A stretch of 64,000 nt of DNA from Ahrensia marina. GTDB taxonomy: Bacteria; Pseudomonadota; Alphaproteobacteria; Rhizobiales; Rhizobiaceae. The DNA lies in assembly GCF_001293565.1 (NCBI RefSeq), contig NZ_JXMU01000002.1, positions 62,001-126,000 on the forward strand, written 5' to 3'. The notes beneath the pieces are model-generated. The model had not been told where the DNA came from. It was given only the letters and a program-made list of their open reading frames with translations, and searched no databases. The translations under genes were made by a program, and so were the position numbers. Shown piece by piece: positions 44,852 to 55,651 of this stretch; within the stretch, counting starts at the first letter, position 1, and each line of letters opens with the position of its first letter.

Positions 44852-46072
44852 ATGAGCGATACAACGAAACGTCCTGAATTTTTCAGCCGGCAAGATGGCG
44901 GAAAAGCGGCGCTTCCCTTTACCAAGGCTGAGTATGAGCGCCGGTTAAAAGGCTTGCGCGCAATCATGGCGGAGCAGGATTTGCCCGCTGTACTTTTAAC
45001 CTCGATGCACAATATCGCCTATTATTCCGGCTTTCTTTATTGTTCCTTCGGCCGCGCTTATGGCTGCGTTGTGACAGCTGATAGCTGCACCACCGTTTCG
45101 GCAAATATTGATGCCAGCCAGCCATGGCGCAGGTCCATTGAGGACAATGTAATCTATACCGACTGGAGGCGTGACAATTACTGGCGTGCGATTAAAGAAC
45201 TGATCGGTAATGCTGGCAGGATTGGCATAGAGGGCGATCATATGACACTCGCAAGCCATGAAAAGCTACGTGAAATGCTGGGTGTATCACAGACGGTCGA
45301 CATAGCAGGCGCGACGATGCGTCAACGTATGGTGAAGTCTGCTGAAGAAATCGCCCTGATCAAAGAAGGCGCGCATATTGCCGATGTCGGTGGCTTTGCC
45401 ATTCATGAAGCAATCTCGGCAGGTGCCCGTGAAATCGATATTGCCATGGCTGGGCGCAACGCGATGGAACTGGAAATTGCAAAGCGTTTTCCAGATGCGG
45501 AATATCGCGACACATGGGTGTGGTTCCAGTCAGGCATCAACACCGATGGCGCGCATAATCCGGTAACATCGCGAAAATTGCAAAAAGGCGATATATTGTC
45601 TCTCAATACGTTTCCGATGATTTCAGGCTACTATACGGCGCTTGAGCGCACATTATGGGTGGGAGAGCCGGATGCCGCCTCGCGCAAAATCTGGGAGGCA
45701 AATATTGCTGCTCATGAGCTTGGCATTTCGCTGATTAAACCCGGTGCAACTTGCTCTGGAATATGCGCTGAAATTAACGCCCATTTAGAAGCTGAGAATT
45801 TGCTGCAATATCGTTCATTCGGCTATGGTCATTCGTTTGGTGTTCTTTCGCACTATTACGGGCGTGAAGCCGGACTGGAACTTCGCGAAGATATCGATAC
45901 CGTTTTAGAGCCGGGAATGGTGGTCTCTATGGAGCCAATGCTTTGGATACCGGAAGGTGAGGAGGGTGCTGGCGGTTACCGCGAGCACGATATTCTGGTG
46001 ATCGGCGAGGATGGAACTGTCGAAAACATCACCAAGTTCCCTTATGGACCTGTTCATAATATCATCCACTAA
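44852..46072 (+). CDS. creatinase (creatine amidinohydrolase)
   Basis: Predicted to hydrolyse creatine to sarcosine and urea. The 406-residue M24-fold protein shares long runs with Pseudomonas creatinase: YSGFLYCSFGR, NIDASQPWRRSIEDN, TWVWFQSGINTDGAHNPVT (catalytic His), GYYTALERTLW, QYRSFGYGHSFGVLSHYYGR and EPGMVVSMEPM (active-site Glu). ATG at 44852 with AAGGA seven bases upstream. Neighbours are not creatine-pathway genes (no creatininase or sarcosine oxidase in the window). Assignment to creatinase is firm from sequence; in vivo substrate unproven. Confidence 0.88.
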   Translation: MSDTTKRPEFFSRQDGGKAALPFTKAEYERRLKGLRAIMAEQDLPAVLLTSMHNIAYYSGFLYCSFGRAYGCVVTADSCTTVSANIDASQPWRRSIEDNVIYTDWRRDNYWRAIKELIGNAGRIGIEGDHMTLASHEKLREMLGVSQTVDIAGATMRQRMVKSAEEIALIKEGAHIADVGGFAIHEAISAGAREIDIAMAGRNAMELEIAKRFPDAEYRDTWVWFQSGINTDGAHNPVTSRKLQKGDILSLNTFPMISGYYTALERTLWVGEPDAASRKIWEANIAAHELGISLIKPGATCSGICAEINAHLEAENLLQYRSFGYGHSFGVLSHYYGREAGLELREDIDTVLEPGMVVSMEPMLWIPEGEEGAGGYREHDILVIGEDGTVENITKFPYGPVHNIIH

Positions 46073-46098
46073 AGAAAAGCCCCCGCATCAGCGGGGGC
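46071..46098 (-). terminator. intrinsic terminator of the sulP gene
   Basis: GCCCCCGC-ATCA-GCGGGGGC, a perfect 8-bp GC stem; read on the minus strand it is followed by a TTTTCTTT tract. It also may end the plus-strand creatinase transcript. Confidence 0.8.
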
Positions 46099-46126
46099 GT
46101 TAAACTTCTCTAGGCGGTAGGCAGTT

Positions 46127-47800
46127 TTAGTGACCACCACTAAATGAGCCGGTGCGAACGCCATAATCCACGGCAACACCATATTCCGGATCATCGTCAG
46201 CATCGACAACCAATTGACCGGCACGTTTGAGCAAATGATGGCAATCGCGGGAAAGGTGACGCAATTGCAGCGTTTTGCCTTCGGCCTCATAGCGTGTTGC
46301 CAAATCTTCAAGCGCCTGAAGCGCAGACTGGTCAACGACACGCGAATTCATGAAGTCCACAACGACAACAGCAGGATCATTCTGCGGGTCAAAAATTTCA
46401 GAAAAACCGTCGGTCGAGCCAAAGAATAGCGGGCCCTCAATGCCATAAACCTTTGCGCCTTCTGGCGAGATATGTGACTTTGCCCAAATGCGTGTCGCGT
46501 TTTGCCATGAATAGGCAAGCGCGGAAACGATCACGCCGACAACCACCGCGATCGCAAGGTCTGTCATGACGGTGACAACAGTCACAAGTACAATGACGAA
46601 TGCATCCATTGCTGGAATTTTGCCCATGATGCGCAGTGAGTTCCAGGCAAATGTGCCGATCACAACCATGAACATAACGCCCACAAGTGCCGCCAGTGGA
46701 ATTTGCTCAATAAGCGATGATCCAACAAGGATAAAAGCTAAGAGAAACAAGGCAGCAGACGCGCCTGAAAGCCGTGTGCGCCCGCCGGACTTAACATTGA
46801 TCATGGATTGACCGATCATCGCACAGCCGCCCATACCGCCGAAAAAACCGGTTACTGTGTTTGCAACACCCTGTGCGACACATTCTTTTGACGCACCGCC
46901 CCGCTGGCCGGTAATTTCGCCAACAAGGTTCAGTGTTAGAAGACTTTCAATCAGGCCAATCGCTGCAAGAATAACTGCGTAAGGCAGAATGATATAAAGT
47001 GTCTCAAGGGTAAGCGGCGCCAGTAAAGTGCCATAAAGTCCGGTCTCGCCAGTTCCCCCAAGATCAAAGGGAATATGAAACGGTGGCAGGCTGCCTTCGA
47101 TGGATGCCAGATCTCCGACCCGCGGCACATCGATGCCAAACAAAATTACGATTGTTGCAACGATACCGATACCTGCAAGCGGTGCCGGAAACGCGTTGGT
47201 AATGCGCGGCATGATCCAGATGATAGCCATTGTGAGGCCAATAAGAGCAAGCATCAGGAAGAGAGGAAGGCCAGACAACCATTGACCGCTGAAAATACCT
47301 TCACTGGCCTCTGCTGTTCCCGGAACCTTGAATTGCGAAAGTTGAGCAAGAAAGATGACAATCGCCAATCCGTTTACAAAGCCAAGCATCACAGGGTGGG
47401 GCACAAGCCGGATAAATTTACCGAGGTGAAAGACGCCTGCCAGAATTTGCAATATGCCCATCAAAATGACAGTTGCAAAAAGGTACTCAACACCGTGCTG
47501 TGCAACCAAAGCCACCATAACAACGGCAAGTGCTCCGGTCGCACCGGATATCATGCCCGGCCTGCCACCCATGAGAGCGGTGATAAGGCCGACGATGAAG
47601 GCGGCGTAGAGGCCGACAAGAGGATGGACGCCGGCAACAAACGCAAAGGCAACCGCCTCCGGTACCAGTGCCAGTGCAACCGTCAGGCCGGAAAGTAGTT
47701 CTGTTTTAATGACAGATGGTGTGAATTCAACAAGTCTGGTCCGCGCCGCTTCATTGGATTTAAAGCGCGATGCGAAGGCAGCCAAAGTGGGCTTTAGCAT
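46127..47800 (-). CDS. SulP family anion transporter with STAS domain
   Basis: A 557-residue inner-membrane anion transporter (sulfate, bicarbonate or similar). The N-terminal membrane part has about 12 hydrophobic helices with the family motif region LVPEAVAFAFVAGVHPLVGLYA, and QRGGASKECVAQGVANTVTGFFGGMGGCAM. The C-terminal STAS domain contains VVVDFMNSRVVDQSALQALEDL. The ion is not identified. Terminator downstream as above. ATG at 47800. Confidence 0.92.
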   Translation of the reverse strand: MLKPTLAAFASRFKSNEAARTRLVEFTPSVIKTELLSGLTVALALVPEAVAFAFVAGVHPLVGLYAAFIVGLITALMGGRPGMISGATGALAVVMVALVAQHGVEYLFATVILMGILQILAGVFHLGKFIRLVPHPVMLGFVNGLAIVIFLAQLSQFKVPGTAEASEGIFSGQWLSGLPLFLMLALIGLTMAIIWIMPRITNAFPAPLAGIGIVATIVILFGIDVPRVGDLASIEGSLPPFHIPFDLGGTGETGLYGTLLAPLTLETLYIILPYAVILAAIGLIESLLTLNLVGEITGQRGGASKECVAQGVANTVTGFFGGMGGCAMIGQSMINVKSGGRTRLSGASAALFLLAFILVGSSLIEQIPLAALVGVMFMVVIGTFAWNSLRIMGKIPAMDAFVIVLVTVVTVMTDLAIAVVVGVIVSALAYSWQNATRIWAKSHISPEGAKVYGIEGPLFFGSTDGFSEIFDPQNDPAVVVVDFMNSRVVDQSALQALEDLATRYEAEGKTLQLRHLSRDCHHLLKRAGQLVVDADDDPEYGVAVDYGVRTGSFSGGH

Positions 47801-47970
47801 GAGTTTTCCGTATATAGATGGATGTTTTTTGCTCTCTCATATAGCAATTAAGTTTCAATGCAATGACATGACCTGCCATCAACATCGATACCACCTTACC
47901 AATTTGTAATTTCAATGCCGTTGTAAGCAACGCTCTTCCTTCCCATTTCTAAATCAGGAAAGGGATTATT

Positions 47971-48168
47971 ATGGATACACTTAAATCATTCTTGAGATTT
48001 GGATTTGCAATTGCGCTGGCTGTTATTGCTGTACCAATATTGGTGTGGATCGGCTTGGCCGCAATCGGTGCGGCGGTTCTGGCTGCTCTCACAGGCTCAA
48101 TTTTCGGCGCTTGGGCAATTCACAAAGCGCAAAAAGAGCGCTCTGGGGTCATTATTGATCACGAGTAA
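47971..48168 (+). CDS. small membrane protein
   Basis: A 65-residue protein dominated by one long or two short hydrophobic segments (AIALAVIAVPILVWIGLAAI then AVLAALTGSIFGAWAI) and a basic-acidic C-terminal tail. AGGAAAGGG precedes the ATG with about 7 bases spacing. No family is recognised. It is a single gene, convergent with the response regulator at 48175. Confidence 0.6.
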   Translation: MDTLKSFLRFGFAIALAVIAVPILVWIGLAAIGAAVLAALTGSIFGAWAIHKAQKERSGVIIDHE

Positions 48169-48174
48169 CTTTGC

Positions 48175-48624
48175 TTATCGCTTTTCCGGAAGCGATACGA
48201 TCTCTATCCAATATTTATTCAGGATTTGTACGACATGCACAAGCCGGTCAAATGTGACTGGCTTGGTAATGAATGAATTAATACCCAGATTATAAGTTTG
48301 GAGTATATCTTCTTCAGATTTCGATGTTGTCAGGACAATAATCGGAATTGCCGTTAGATTGGGGTCTTTGCGAATTTCCTCTAGTGCTGCGCGACCATTC
48401 ATTCGCGGCATGTTTAGATCAAGCAATATCAGGCTCGGTAAAAGTTCGCCTTCCATGCCTTCATATTTGCCTTGCCGTTTCAGGTAGTCGAGCAAATCCA
48501 GCCCGTCGACAACAAAATCAATCGGATTGTCCAAGCGAGCTTCTTCGAAAGCATCCGCGATGAGCATACGATCGTCCGCATCATCATCGGCTATTAGAAT
48601 TTTGACTTTACTGCTTTCGCTCAT
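48175..48624 (-). CDS. CheY-like response regulator of the Rcp1 type
   Basis: A single receiver domain of 149 residues with acidic pocket ADDDADD, the phosphoacceptor Asp69 in LILLDLNMPRMNG, switch Thr in VLTTS, and Lys in FITKPV. This sequence style matches the regulators paired with phytochrome-like and PAS kinases, having no output domain. It overlaps the kinase gene upstream by four bases (ATGA) and is thus the likely phosphate acceptor of that kinase. Confidence 0.92.
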   Translation of the reverse strand: MSESSKVKILIADDDADDRMLIADAFEEARLDNPIDFVVDGLDLLDYLKRQGKYEGMEGELLPSLILLDLNMPRMNGRAALEEIRKDPNLTAIPIIVLTTSKSEEDILQTYNLGINSFITKPVTFDRLVHVVQILNKYWIEIVSLPEKR

Positions 48625-50591
48625 CTTTTACTTTCACTTGCGTGTTTCACAGGAATACGCACCTCAAATGTAGAACCAATACCTTCTTGGCCATCCGCTT
48701 CAATCGTCCCGAAATGCTGTTCGACAATTTTGTTGCAAGTCGAAAGTCCTATGCCGGTGCCGTCATATTCCATACGTCCGTGCAAACGCTTGAAAATTGT
48801 AAAAATTTGATCTTTGAAGCGATTGTCAAACCCGATGCCGTTGTCCGTAATTTTAATGTGATGAATATCTTTAGATGTTCCTAATTTATCTTCGATTGTA
48901 ACAGTTTCACCCGTTATTTGTATGATTGGCTGTACATTGCTTTTTCTAAATTTCAGGGCATTACTGATCAGGTTTTGAAATAATTGCCGTAACTGGCTTG
49001 CATCGCCATCAATCGTTGCCAGCCCGTTGATATCAATCGTGGCGCGGGTATCTTCCAATTGTATATGTAAATCATTTAAAACCCCCTCAATGACCGTGTT
49101 CAAATCGATGGGAATAAGCAGTCGTTTTTTCTCGGTCACGCGCGAGTAGGTGAGCAGATCATTAATGAGCTGGCGCATCCGCGATGCTGCATGTTGCATA
49201 CGATCCAGATAAAGAGCGCCATCCTTCTGCAACGTGCTGCCGTATTTTTGGGCCAGGCGGTCGCCGAATGTTTCAATTTTTCGCAAAGGCTCCTGCAAAT
49301 CATGCGAAGCAACATAAGCAAAGTCCTGTAGTTCCGCATTCGAGCGTTCGAGACTTTTTGTGTATTTTGCCAATTGTGATGTATCGTGCTCACGCTGTGT
49401 TACATCCGACATGGTCACAATAGTATAATCGTTGGAGACTGGCCGATTGTGCACTTCGATGATACGGCCATCTGCAAGGAAATGATGGTTGATGCTTTCC
49501 TTGCCGGTAAAGCCTTTATCCTTGTACATTTTGAGAGTTTCGATAGCTTTTTCTTTTGAGTAATGGCCGCGCTTGATTGAACTGCGCAGAATGTCGAGGC
49601 GCGGCATGCCCTTTTTTATCAATGCCGGATCAACACCGGTCATTTTCAGATATTGGTCGTTCCAGACAAGTATTTCCTGTTTTTCATCAAACATGGCCAG
49701 ACCTTGAGACATATTGGCAAGCGCGTAGTGAAGCTGCACTTCCTGCGTTGCTGCCTGTTGGCTAAGGTCTTTTGTAAGTAATTCATGATGTTTAAGCTGA
49801 CTGATGTCTGAAACATTGAAAATGGTGCAGCCATTTTCGAGACGATGCGCACTGAAACGAACCCATTTGCCATCTTTGTTCTGGTGCGCTGTGGCCCCTG
49901 TCGGCGCTAGTCGTTCTCTTTCAGCATAGGCGTGAAACTGTTCACGGGTCATACCATTCAAATTAACTTGTCCGCTATCAAAAACAGCAGCAATTATGTC
50001 GGTGTGACGTGCGCCAATACGAATGGCATGGGCAATATCAGGGTTCAAACTCACATAGTTATTATTGTAGGCTAAGAGTTGCCCTTCTGCACTGAAAAGA
50101 CCAAAGCCATCAGCGGTACGATTTAGAGCCGACGTTAGCTCTTCTATTGTCAAACTCGGAGCATGTTTGAGATTTTGATCCTGATTGAAATTATTTGATG
50201 TCGTGTCTGTAAAGAGATGCTCAATGGTCTCCACGACCATTCTATTTGGTTTTAAATGCCTTGAAATACGTAATTTGCGTTCATGCTTATCAAGGAGTTC
50301 AATCCTGAAAGCTTCACCTCTCTCGAAAGTATCCGTGACCATTTTGTAGATTGTTTGCGCATCAAACTTGCCGAACTTTTTGGACTTTACCGTATAGCCG
50401 ATTACCTCGAGCATCGTCATTCCGATATAGACATCATCTTTACTGATGCTGTGAAATGAATAGAAATTTTCATTTGCAGTCAGTAACTGACCGTTTGACC
50501 CATATATGGCAAAACCAACATTAAGGCCGTCGATGAGGTTATGATATTCCTGCGCCTGATCGAACTGCGCCGTTGCTGCGGTGTCTTGCAT
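48621..50591 (-). CDS. PAS-domain sensor histidine kinase
   Basis: A soluble 656-residue kinase with PAS segments (ANENFYSFHSISKDD near 40-55, LNRTADGFGLFSAEGQ near 160, NMSQGLAMFDEKQEILVWND near 295-315). The HisKA H-box is FAYVASHDLQEPLRK with His near residue 430, followed by N-box NLISNALKFRKS and ATPase G boxes DNGIGFDNRF and GTGIGLSTC. No membrane segments are apparent, so it senses a cytoplasmic signal. It is the first gene of a two-gene unit with the response regulator and is divergent from a second receiver-only gene at 50862. Confidence 0.92.
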   Translation of the reverse strand: MQDTAATAQFDQAQEYHNLIDGLNVGFAIYGSNGQLLTANENFYSFHSISKDDVYIGMTMLEVIGYTVKSKKFGKFDAQTIYKMVTDTFERGEAFRIELLDKHERKLRISRHLKPNRMVVETIEHLFTDTTSNNFNQDQNLKHAPSLTIEELTSALNRTADGFGLFSAEGQLLAYNNNYVSLNPDIAHAIRIGARHTDIIAAVFDSGQVNLNGMTREQFHAYAERERLAPTGATAHQNKDGKWVRFSAHRLENGCTIFNVSDISQLKHHELLTKDLSQQAATQEVQLHYALANMSQGLAMFDEKQEILVWNDQYLKMTGVDPALIKKGMPRLDILRSSIKRGHYSKEKAIETLKMYKDKGFTGKESINHHFLADGRIIEVHNRPVSNDYTIVTMSDVTQREHDTSQLAKYTKSLERSNAELQDFAYVASHDLQEPLRKIETFGDRLAQKYGSTLQKDGALYLDRMQHAASRMRQLINDLLTYSRVTEKKRLLIPIDLNTVIEGVLNDLHIQLEDTRATIDINGLATIDGDASQLRQLFQNLISNALKFRKSNVQPIIQITGETVTIEDKLGTSKDIHHIKITDNGIGFDNRFKDQIFTIFKRLHGRMEYDGTGIGLSTCNKIVEQHFGTIEADGQEGIGSTFEVRIPVKHASESKR

Positions 50592-50789
50592 TTGGCTGCC
50601 TTGAAAGTTTCATTTATGGAAAAGCTTTCACGAAATGCTTAAAATTTAATGGCTTCGGTAAACTGCGCTCTTTCAGCTTATATTACCAATTGGCCAAATG
50701 GGGCTGTTCAGAGATCAAATGGAAGTACGGCGCGCATAACTTCACATTTACCTCCGGTTAAGCATAATGGGCAGATAGTGTTACATAAC

Positions 50790-50814
50790 GGAACGAATTT
50801 CATTCTATGCGGTT
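50790..50814 (+). promoter_or_regulatory. EcfG-type general stress promoter
   Basis: GGAAC-N17-GTT (equally GGAAC-N18-TT), matching the alphaproteobacterial EcfG/RpoE2 consensus, about 48 bp before the response-regulator start at 50862 and on the same strand. The spacing to the start codon is compatible with a transcript start near 50821. Confidence 0.6.
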
Positions 50815-50861
50815 AATATTCGAAAGCGAAACCACAAACGAGAAAGGGTGGTAAAATAATT

Positions 50862-51206
50862 ATGTCCAATAAATCACACTTTTTGATTGTGGAAGACGAT
50901 GTATTTTTGGCGATGGATTTGGAAGAATCGCTGATCGAAGAAGGTTACGAGGTAATCGGTGTTGCGCGATCCGTGGAAGAAGCAGAAAAGATTCTGGAAA
51001 ACCGCACACCGGACTATGCGTTGCTTGATTACAATCTTGGCGATAGGACAAGTGCTCCAATTGCCCGCAAGCTCGCGGATTTAGGCGTCAAATTTGCCTA
51101 TGTGACAGGACAAATTTCACGTTTCTTGGAAGATGACAAAGTGCCGGCCGCGCCAATATTTTCCAAGCCGATAGATCTGCCTCACGTGCTTAAAAATTTC
51201 GCGTAA
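50862..51206 (+). CDS. single-domain response regulator
   Basis: A receiver-only protein of 114 residues. Acidic pocket VEDDVF, phosphoacceptor Asp56 in ALLDYNLGDR, conserved Thr in VTGQ and Lys in FSKPID. It lacks an output domain, so it would act by protein contact or as a phosphate sink. It is divergent from the PAS kinase and has an EcfG-type promoter. Good ribosome site AAAGGGTGG, 13 bases from the ATG. Confidence 0.88.
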   Translation: MSNKSHFLIVEDDVFLAMDLEESLIEEGYEVIGVARSVEEAEKILENRTPDYALLDYNLGDRTSAPIARKLADLGVKFAYVTGQISRFLEDDKVPAAPIFSKPIDLPHVLKNFA

Positions 51207-51249
51207 TTAAGTTCCTAACACCAACTAGTATATTGTTTTCCGCTCATAC

Positions 51250-51282
51250 AAAAAGCCCGCTGAAATTACTCGGCGGGCTTTC
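51250..51282 (-). terminator. intrinsic terminator of groESL
   Basis: AAAGCCCGC pairs with GCGGGCTTT (9 bp) around a 12-base loop; on the minus strand a run of five T follows. It lies between the response regulator and groEL, so it may serve both directions, better on minus. Confidence 0.75.
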
Positions 51283-51326
51283 GTGTTTCCAGAGTGGAAG
51301 CGTTATGTGTAAGTTGCCAGCGGCAT

Positions 51327-53024
<1,698 letters not shown>

Positions 53025-53052
53025 TTAAAGTGAAAAGCGAAAGCGCTTGGGG

Positions 53053-53349
53053 TTAGCCAATAACGCCCATGATGTCGCTTTCTTTCATAATAAGAAGGTC
53101 TTCACCGCCGACTTTAACTTCTGTGCCGGACCATTTGCCGAACAGAACGCGGTCGCCAACTTTAACATCCAGTTCAATAACTTTGCCGCTTTCATCGCGT
53201 GCGCCGTTGCCAACTGCAACAATCTCGCCTTCAGATGGTTTTTCTTTAGCAGTATCAGGAATGATGATGCCACCTGCTGTCTTCTCTTCTGAGTCGACGC
53301 GACGAACGACTACCCGGTCGTGCAGCGGACGAAAATTCACCTCAGCCAT
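53053..53349 (-). CDS. groES: 10-kDa co-chaperonin GroES
   Basis: Lid of the GroEL chamber, 98 residues with the mobile-loop region [19 protein letters not shown] and the C-terminal [20 protein letters not shown] precedes its ATG. It is first in the groES-groEL operon, 67 bp ahead of groEL, with a CIRCE element 45 bp upstream of the start. Confidence 0.98.
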   Translation of the reverse strand: MAEVNFRPLHDRVVVRRVDSEEKTAGGIIIPDTAKEKPSEGEIVAVGNGARDESGKVIELDVKVGDRVLFGKWSGTEVKVGGEDLLIMKESDIMGVIG

Positions 53350-53393
53350 GATTTTACCCTTAAAATTAGTTGATCAATTAACACAATTTTGCG

Positions 53394-53420
53394 TTAGCAC
53401 TCGCCTTTAGTGAGTGCTAG
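53394..53420. promoter_or_regulatory. CIRCE operator of groESL
   Basis: TTAGCACTC-N9-GAGTGCTAG, matching the CIRCE consensus in 17 of 18 arm positions. HrcA is expected to bind it and repress groESL until heat shock. Confidence 0.92.
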
Positions 53421-53493
53421 CCGGAGATAGTGATTAGTGAATTCAGAGTCAATATGCCGCTATATGAAATGCGTCAAAATTAGCGGGCGATAA

Positions 53494-53525
53494 GAAAAAA
53501 ATGCGGCTGAATTTCCTCAACCGCA
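53494..53525 (-). terminator. intrinsic terminator downstream of the tadG-like gene
   Basis: GCGGTTGA pairs with TCAGCCGC (8 bp, one T:G) around a 6-base loop on the minus strand, followed by seven T. It separates this gene from the groESL promoter region. Confidence 0.75.
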
Positions 53526-53550
53526 CCCTTATTATACACTGGTATTGTGC

Positions 53551-55497
53551 TCAATCGCTGTAATTGGTCAGGCGCAAGCGCCCGATATCGCCGCCGATTT
53601 TTTCAAACGCTTTTTCTAAATCAATATCGGTTTTTGCCCAAATCGCATTTTGAGGCGATGAGGCGCAATGACTCATCAGTTTGCCCGCACGTGTGCTGTA
53701 TTTAGTGGCGCCAAAATAAATGAAGTAAATTCTAACACCCATAGATTTTATATTGGTGCACATTCCCTTCGCAACATCATCCAGCATGCCGTTTGCTGCA
53801 TCTGAGCTCGGGGGGCCGTAAAGTCCCCAGCCTTTATCATAAGGATCGTCGATGGCGTAACCATGCGGTGAGTGACCATATGCGTATTCATTTGGAAAAT
53901 TGATTGTGTTGTCGCCGTCGGTCATAAGAACGAGAATTTTCTGTGTATCCTTGAAATCTCCGGCACCTCTCATTGGCTCCCAAGGCGTCAGAGTGTTCAT
54001 TGCCCATGAAAGTCCTATTGACAGATCAGTAGCACCATTTGGTGTCATGTCCTTAATTGCTTTGGCAAGTTCACCATCGCTCTTGTTGTTGTTGATGCCG
54101 TCGACGTCATCGCTCAAACCTAGCATCGGAGGAACGATACAATCCATATCTGGCCCTACACGTTCCCGACCATAGCTACCCCACAGCGTCGTATTACGTG
54201 TATAGGTTTTACTCCCAACATACTTTGGTGTGTTGAAAGTACGAGCCCGATAAATGTCGTCGTTCGTGAATTTGTAATGCTTCTGTCGTGTAGACAGATG
54301 ATCGCCATCGCTTGAGTCAGAGCTTTCAAGCGTCGTATAGCCAAAGCCGTATCTGTGGGGTTCAAAGTCACTTTCTGCGTTCACATCATCGATGTAATTA
54401 ATACGCCAGTATCTATATCCGTCCCAGCCGTCAAAATCATATTCATCGGGCGCAAAGTGCGGCAAATACAGCGAGTTGCCGATTTGCGGGTTTGGCGCAT
54501 CAAAGGTTTCTCTAAATTCACCTGCGCGGTGATCAAAGCAGCCCTTCCAAGATGCGTTGTGAAACCGGTTAAACACGTCTTTGCGTGTGACGATTCCGAT
54601 ACCTGGCTGGTTTTTTAGTGTTACAAGGTCAACACCCTGACCATTTGGCGTTAGCGGCAAAACGTCTTTTAATTTGTTCGGGTCATAATATACCCACTCA
54701 TCGCTTTTTGCTTCCGGCCAGTCAGACTGTCGGCGTGGCATTTCGTAGTACATGTCGCCTTTGCTGCTTCCGGACGCTTTGTAAGGCGCCAGATAGCGGA
54801 AATGATCGACAGATTTGCCTTCCCAATCAATCCACCATGCATCTTGCGAATTGCCGGATCCTAGATATTTATTAGGAACCCGCACGTGATGGTTCCAGGG
54901 AACCAGCGAGAATTTGATTTCCGCACTTTGCAAATCGGCGATGGAGTCAGTGGCGGTTTTAATTAATGTCCGGGCACCCGACTTGGCAGAATCCATACGG
55001 GATTTAAACGGTAGGCCGATACCTGCGGCATTAATATTCATAGAGCCGGAATTATCGATAGCAATAGCCACCTCAATGCTTTGTCGGCCGAAGCGGGATT
55101 CAGTTTGCACTTTGGCTGCTAGGTTCTCGTGGCCGAACAAATGCATGAAATAAGTTTTGACTTGCGTTTTCGCGACAATTTGCACTTTACCTGAAGTAAC
55201 ATCGACAGCAAATTTATCGTAAGTCACTGGTTCGTCTACAAGTTCTTCAAGGATCTTCTTGCCTTCTTCCTCAAAATCTCCCGGACTTCCATTCGGATTT
55301 AGTGCCACGCGCTTGGCAAGGTGCAAGGCAACAGTTTCTGTTGCGGTTTCAAGATCTGTCTTTATGCGGTCGTGGTTGGTATAATCGACAGCAAGCGCCA
55401 TCATGCCAAACATAGGTACAATCGCCAAAGCAGCGAGCACATAAGCCGAGCCGCTTTTGTCATCGCGGAACCTGCGCAGAATGTTGGTTTTAGCCAT
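53551..55497 (-). CDS. TadG-type pilus protein with vWA domain
   Basis: A 648-residue, membrane-anchored protein of the TadG type (N-terminal TadE-like segment DKSGSAYVLAALAIVPMFGM, residues 10-30) followed by a large von Willebrand A domain with MIDAS AIAIDNSGSMN and the C-terminal LVLMTDGDNT. TadG proteins take part in tight-adherence (Flp/Tad) pilus assembly or anchor other envelope structures. ATG at 55497, GGTGGA upstream; the longer reading to 55533 is rejected. It is divergent from the TadE-like gene at 55652. The core Tad genes (tadA, tadB, flp) are not in the window. Confidence 0.83.
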   Translation of the reverse strand: MAKTNILRRFRDDKSGSAYVLAALAIVPMFGMMALAVDYTNHDRIKTDLETATETVALHLAKRVALNPNGSPGDFEEEGKKILEELVDEPVTYDKFAVDVTSGKVQIVAKTQVKTYFMHLFGHENLAAKVQTESRFGRQSIEVAIAIDNSGSMNINAAGIGLPFKSRMDSAKSGARTLIKTATDSIADLQSAEIKFSLVPWNHHVRVPNKYLGSGNSQDAWWIDWEGKSVDHFRYLAPYKASGSSKGDMYYEMPRRQSDWPEAKSDEWVYYDPNKLKDVLPLTPNGQGVDLVTLKNQPGIGIVTRKDVFNRFHNASWKGCFDHRAGEFRETFDAPNPQIGNSLYLPHFAPDEYDFDGWDGYRYWRINYIDDVNAESDFEPHRYGFGYTTLESSDSSDGDHLSTRQKHYKFTNDDIYRARTFNTPKYVGSKTYTRNTTLWGSYGRERVGPDMDCIVPPMLGLSDDVDGINNNKSDGELAKAIKDMTPNGATDLSIGLSWAMNTLTPWEPMRGAGDFKDTQKILVLMTDGDNTINFPNEYAYGHSPHGYAIDDPYDKGWGLYGPPSSDAANGMLDDVAKGMCTNIKSMGVRIYFIYFGATKYSTRAGKLMSHCASSPQNAIWAKTDIDLEKAFEKIGGDIGRLRLTNYSD

Positions 55498-55651
55498 ACT
55501 TGTATCCACCAAAATGAATTGTGATGGGCACAACTTAATCTAAAGCCGTTAATAGGCCGTTTTTACGATTGGTAAATTGTGGATTACTGCACTTACTAAT
55601 TAGAAATCTTTTTGAAGTAGCTTTTCAAAAAAGGTGGATGACAAGTTAGTA

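Noticed and set aside
53394-53420. CIRCE region as a promoter of the tad genes
   Set aside because: The element matches CIRCE and sits upstream of groES; the tadG gene has its own terminator and divergent promoter region, so no link is claimed.
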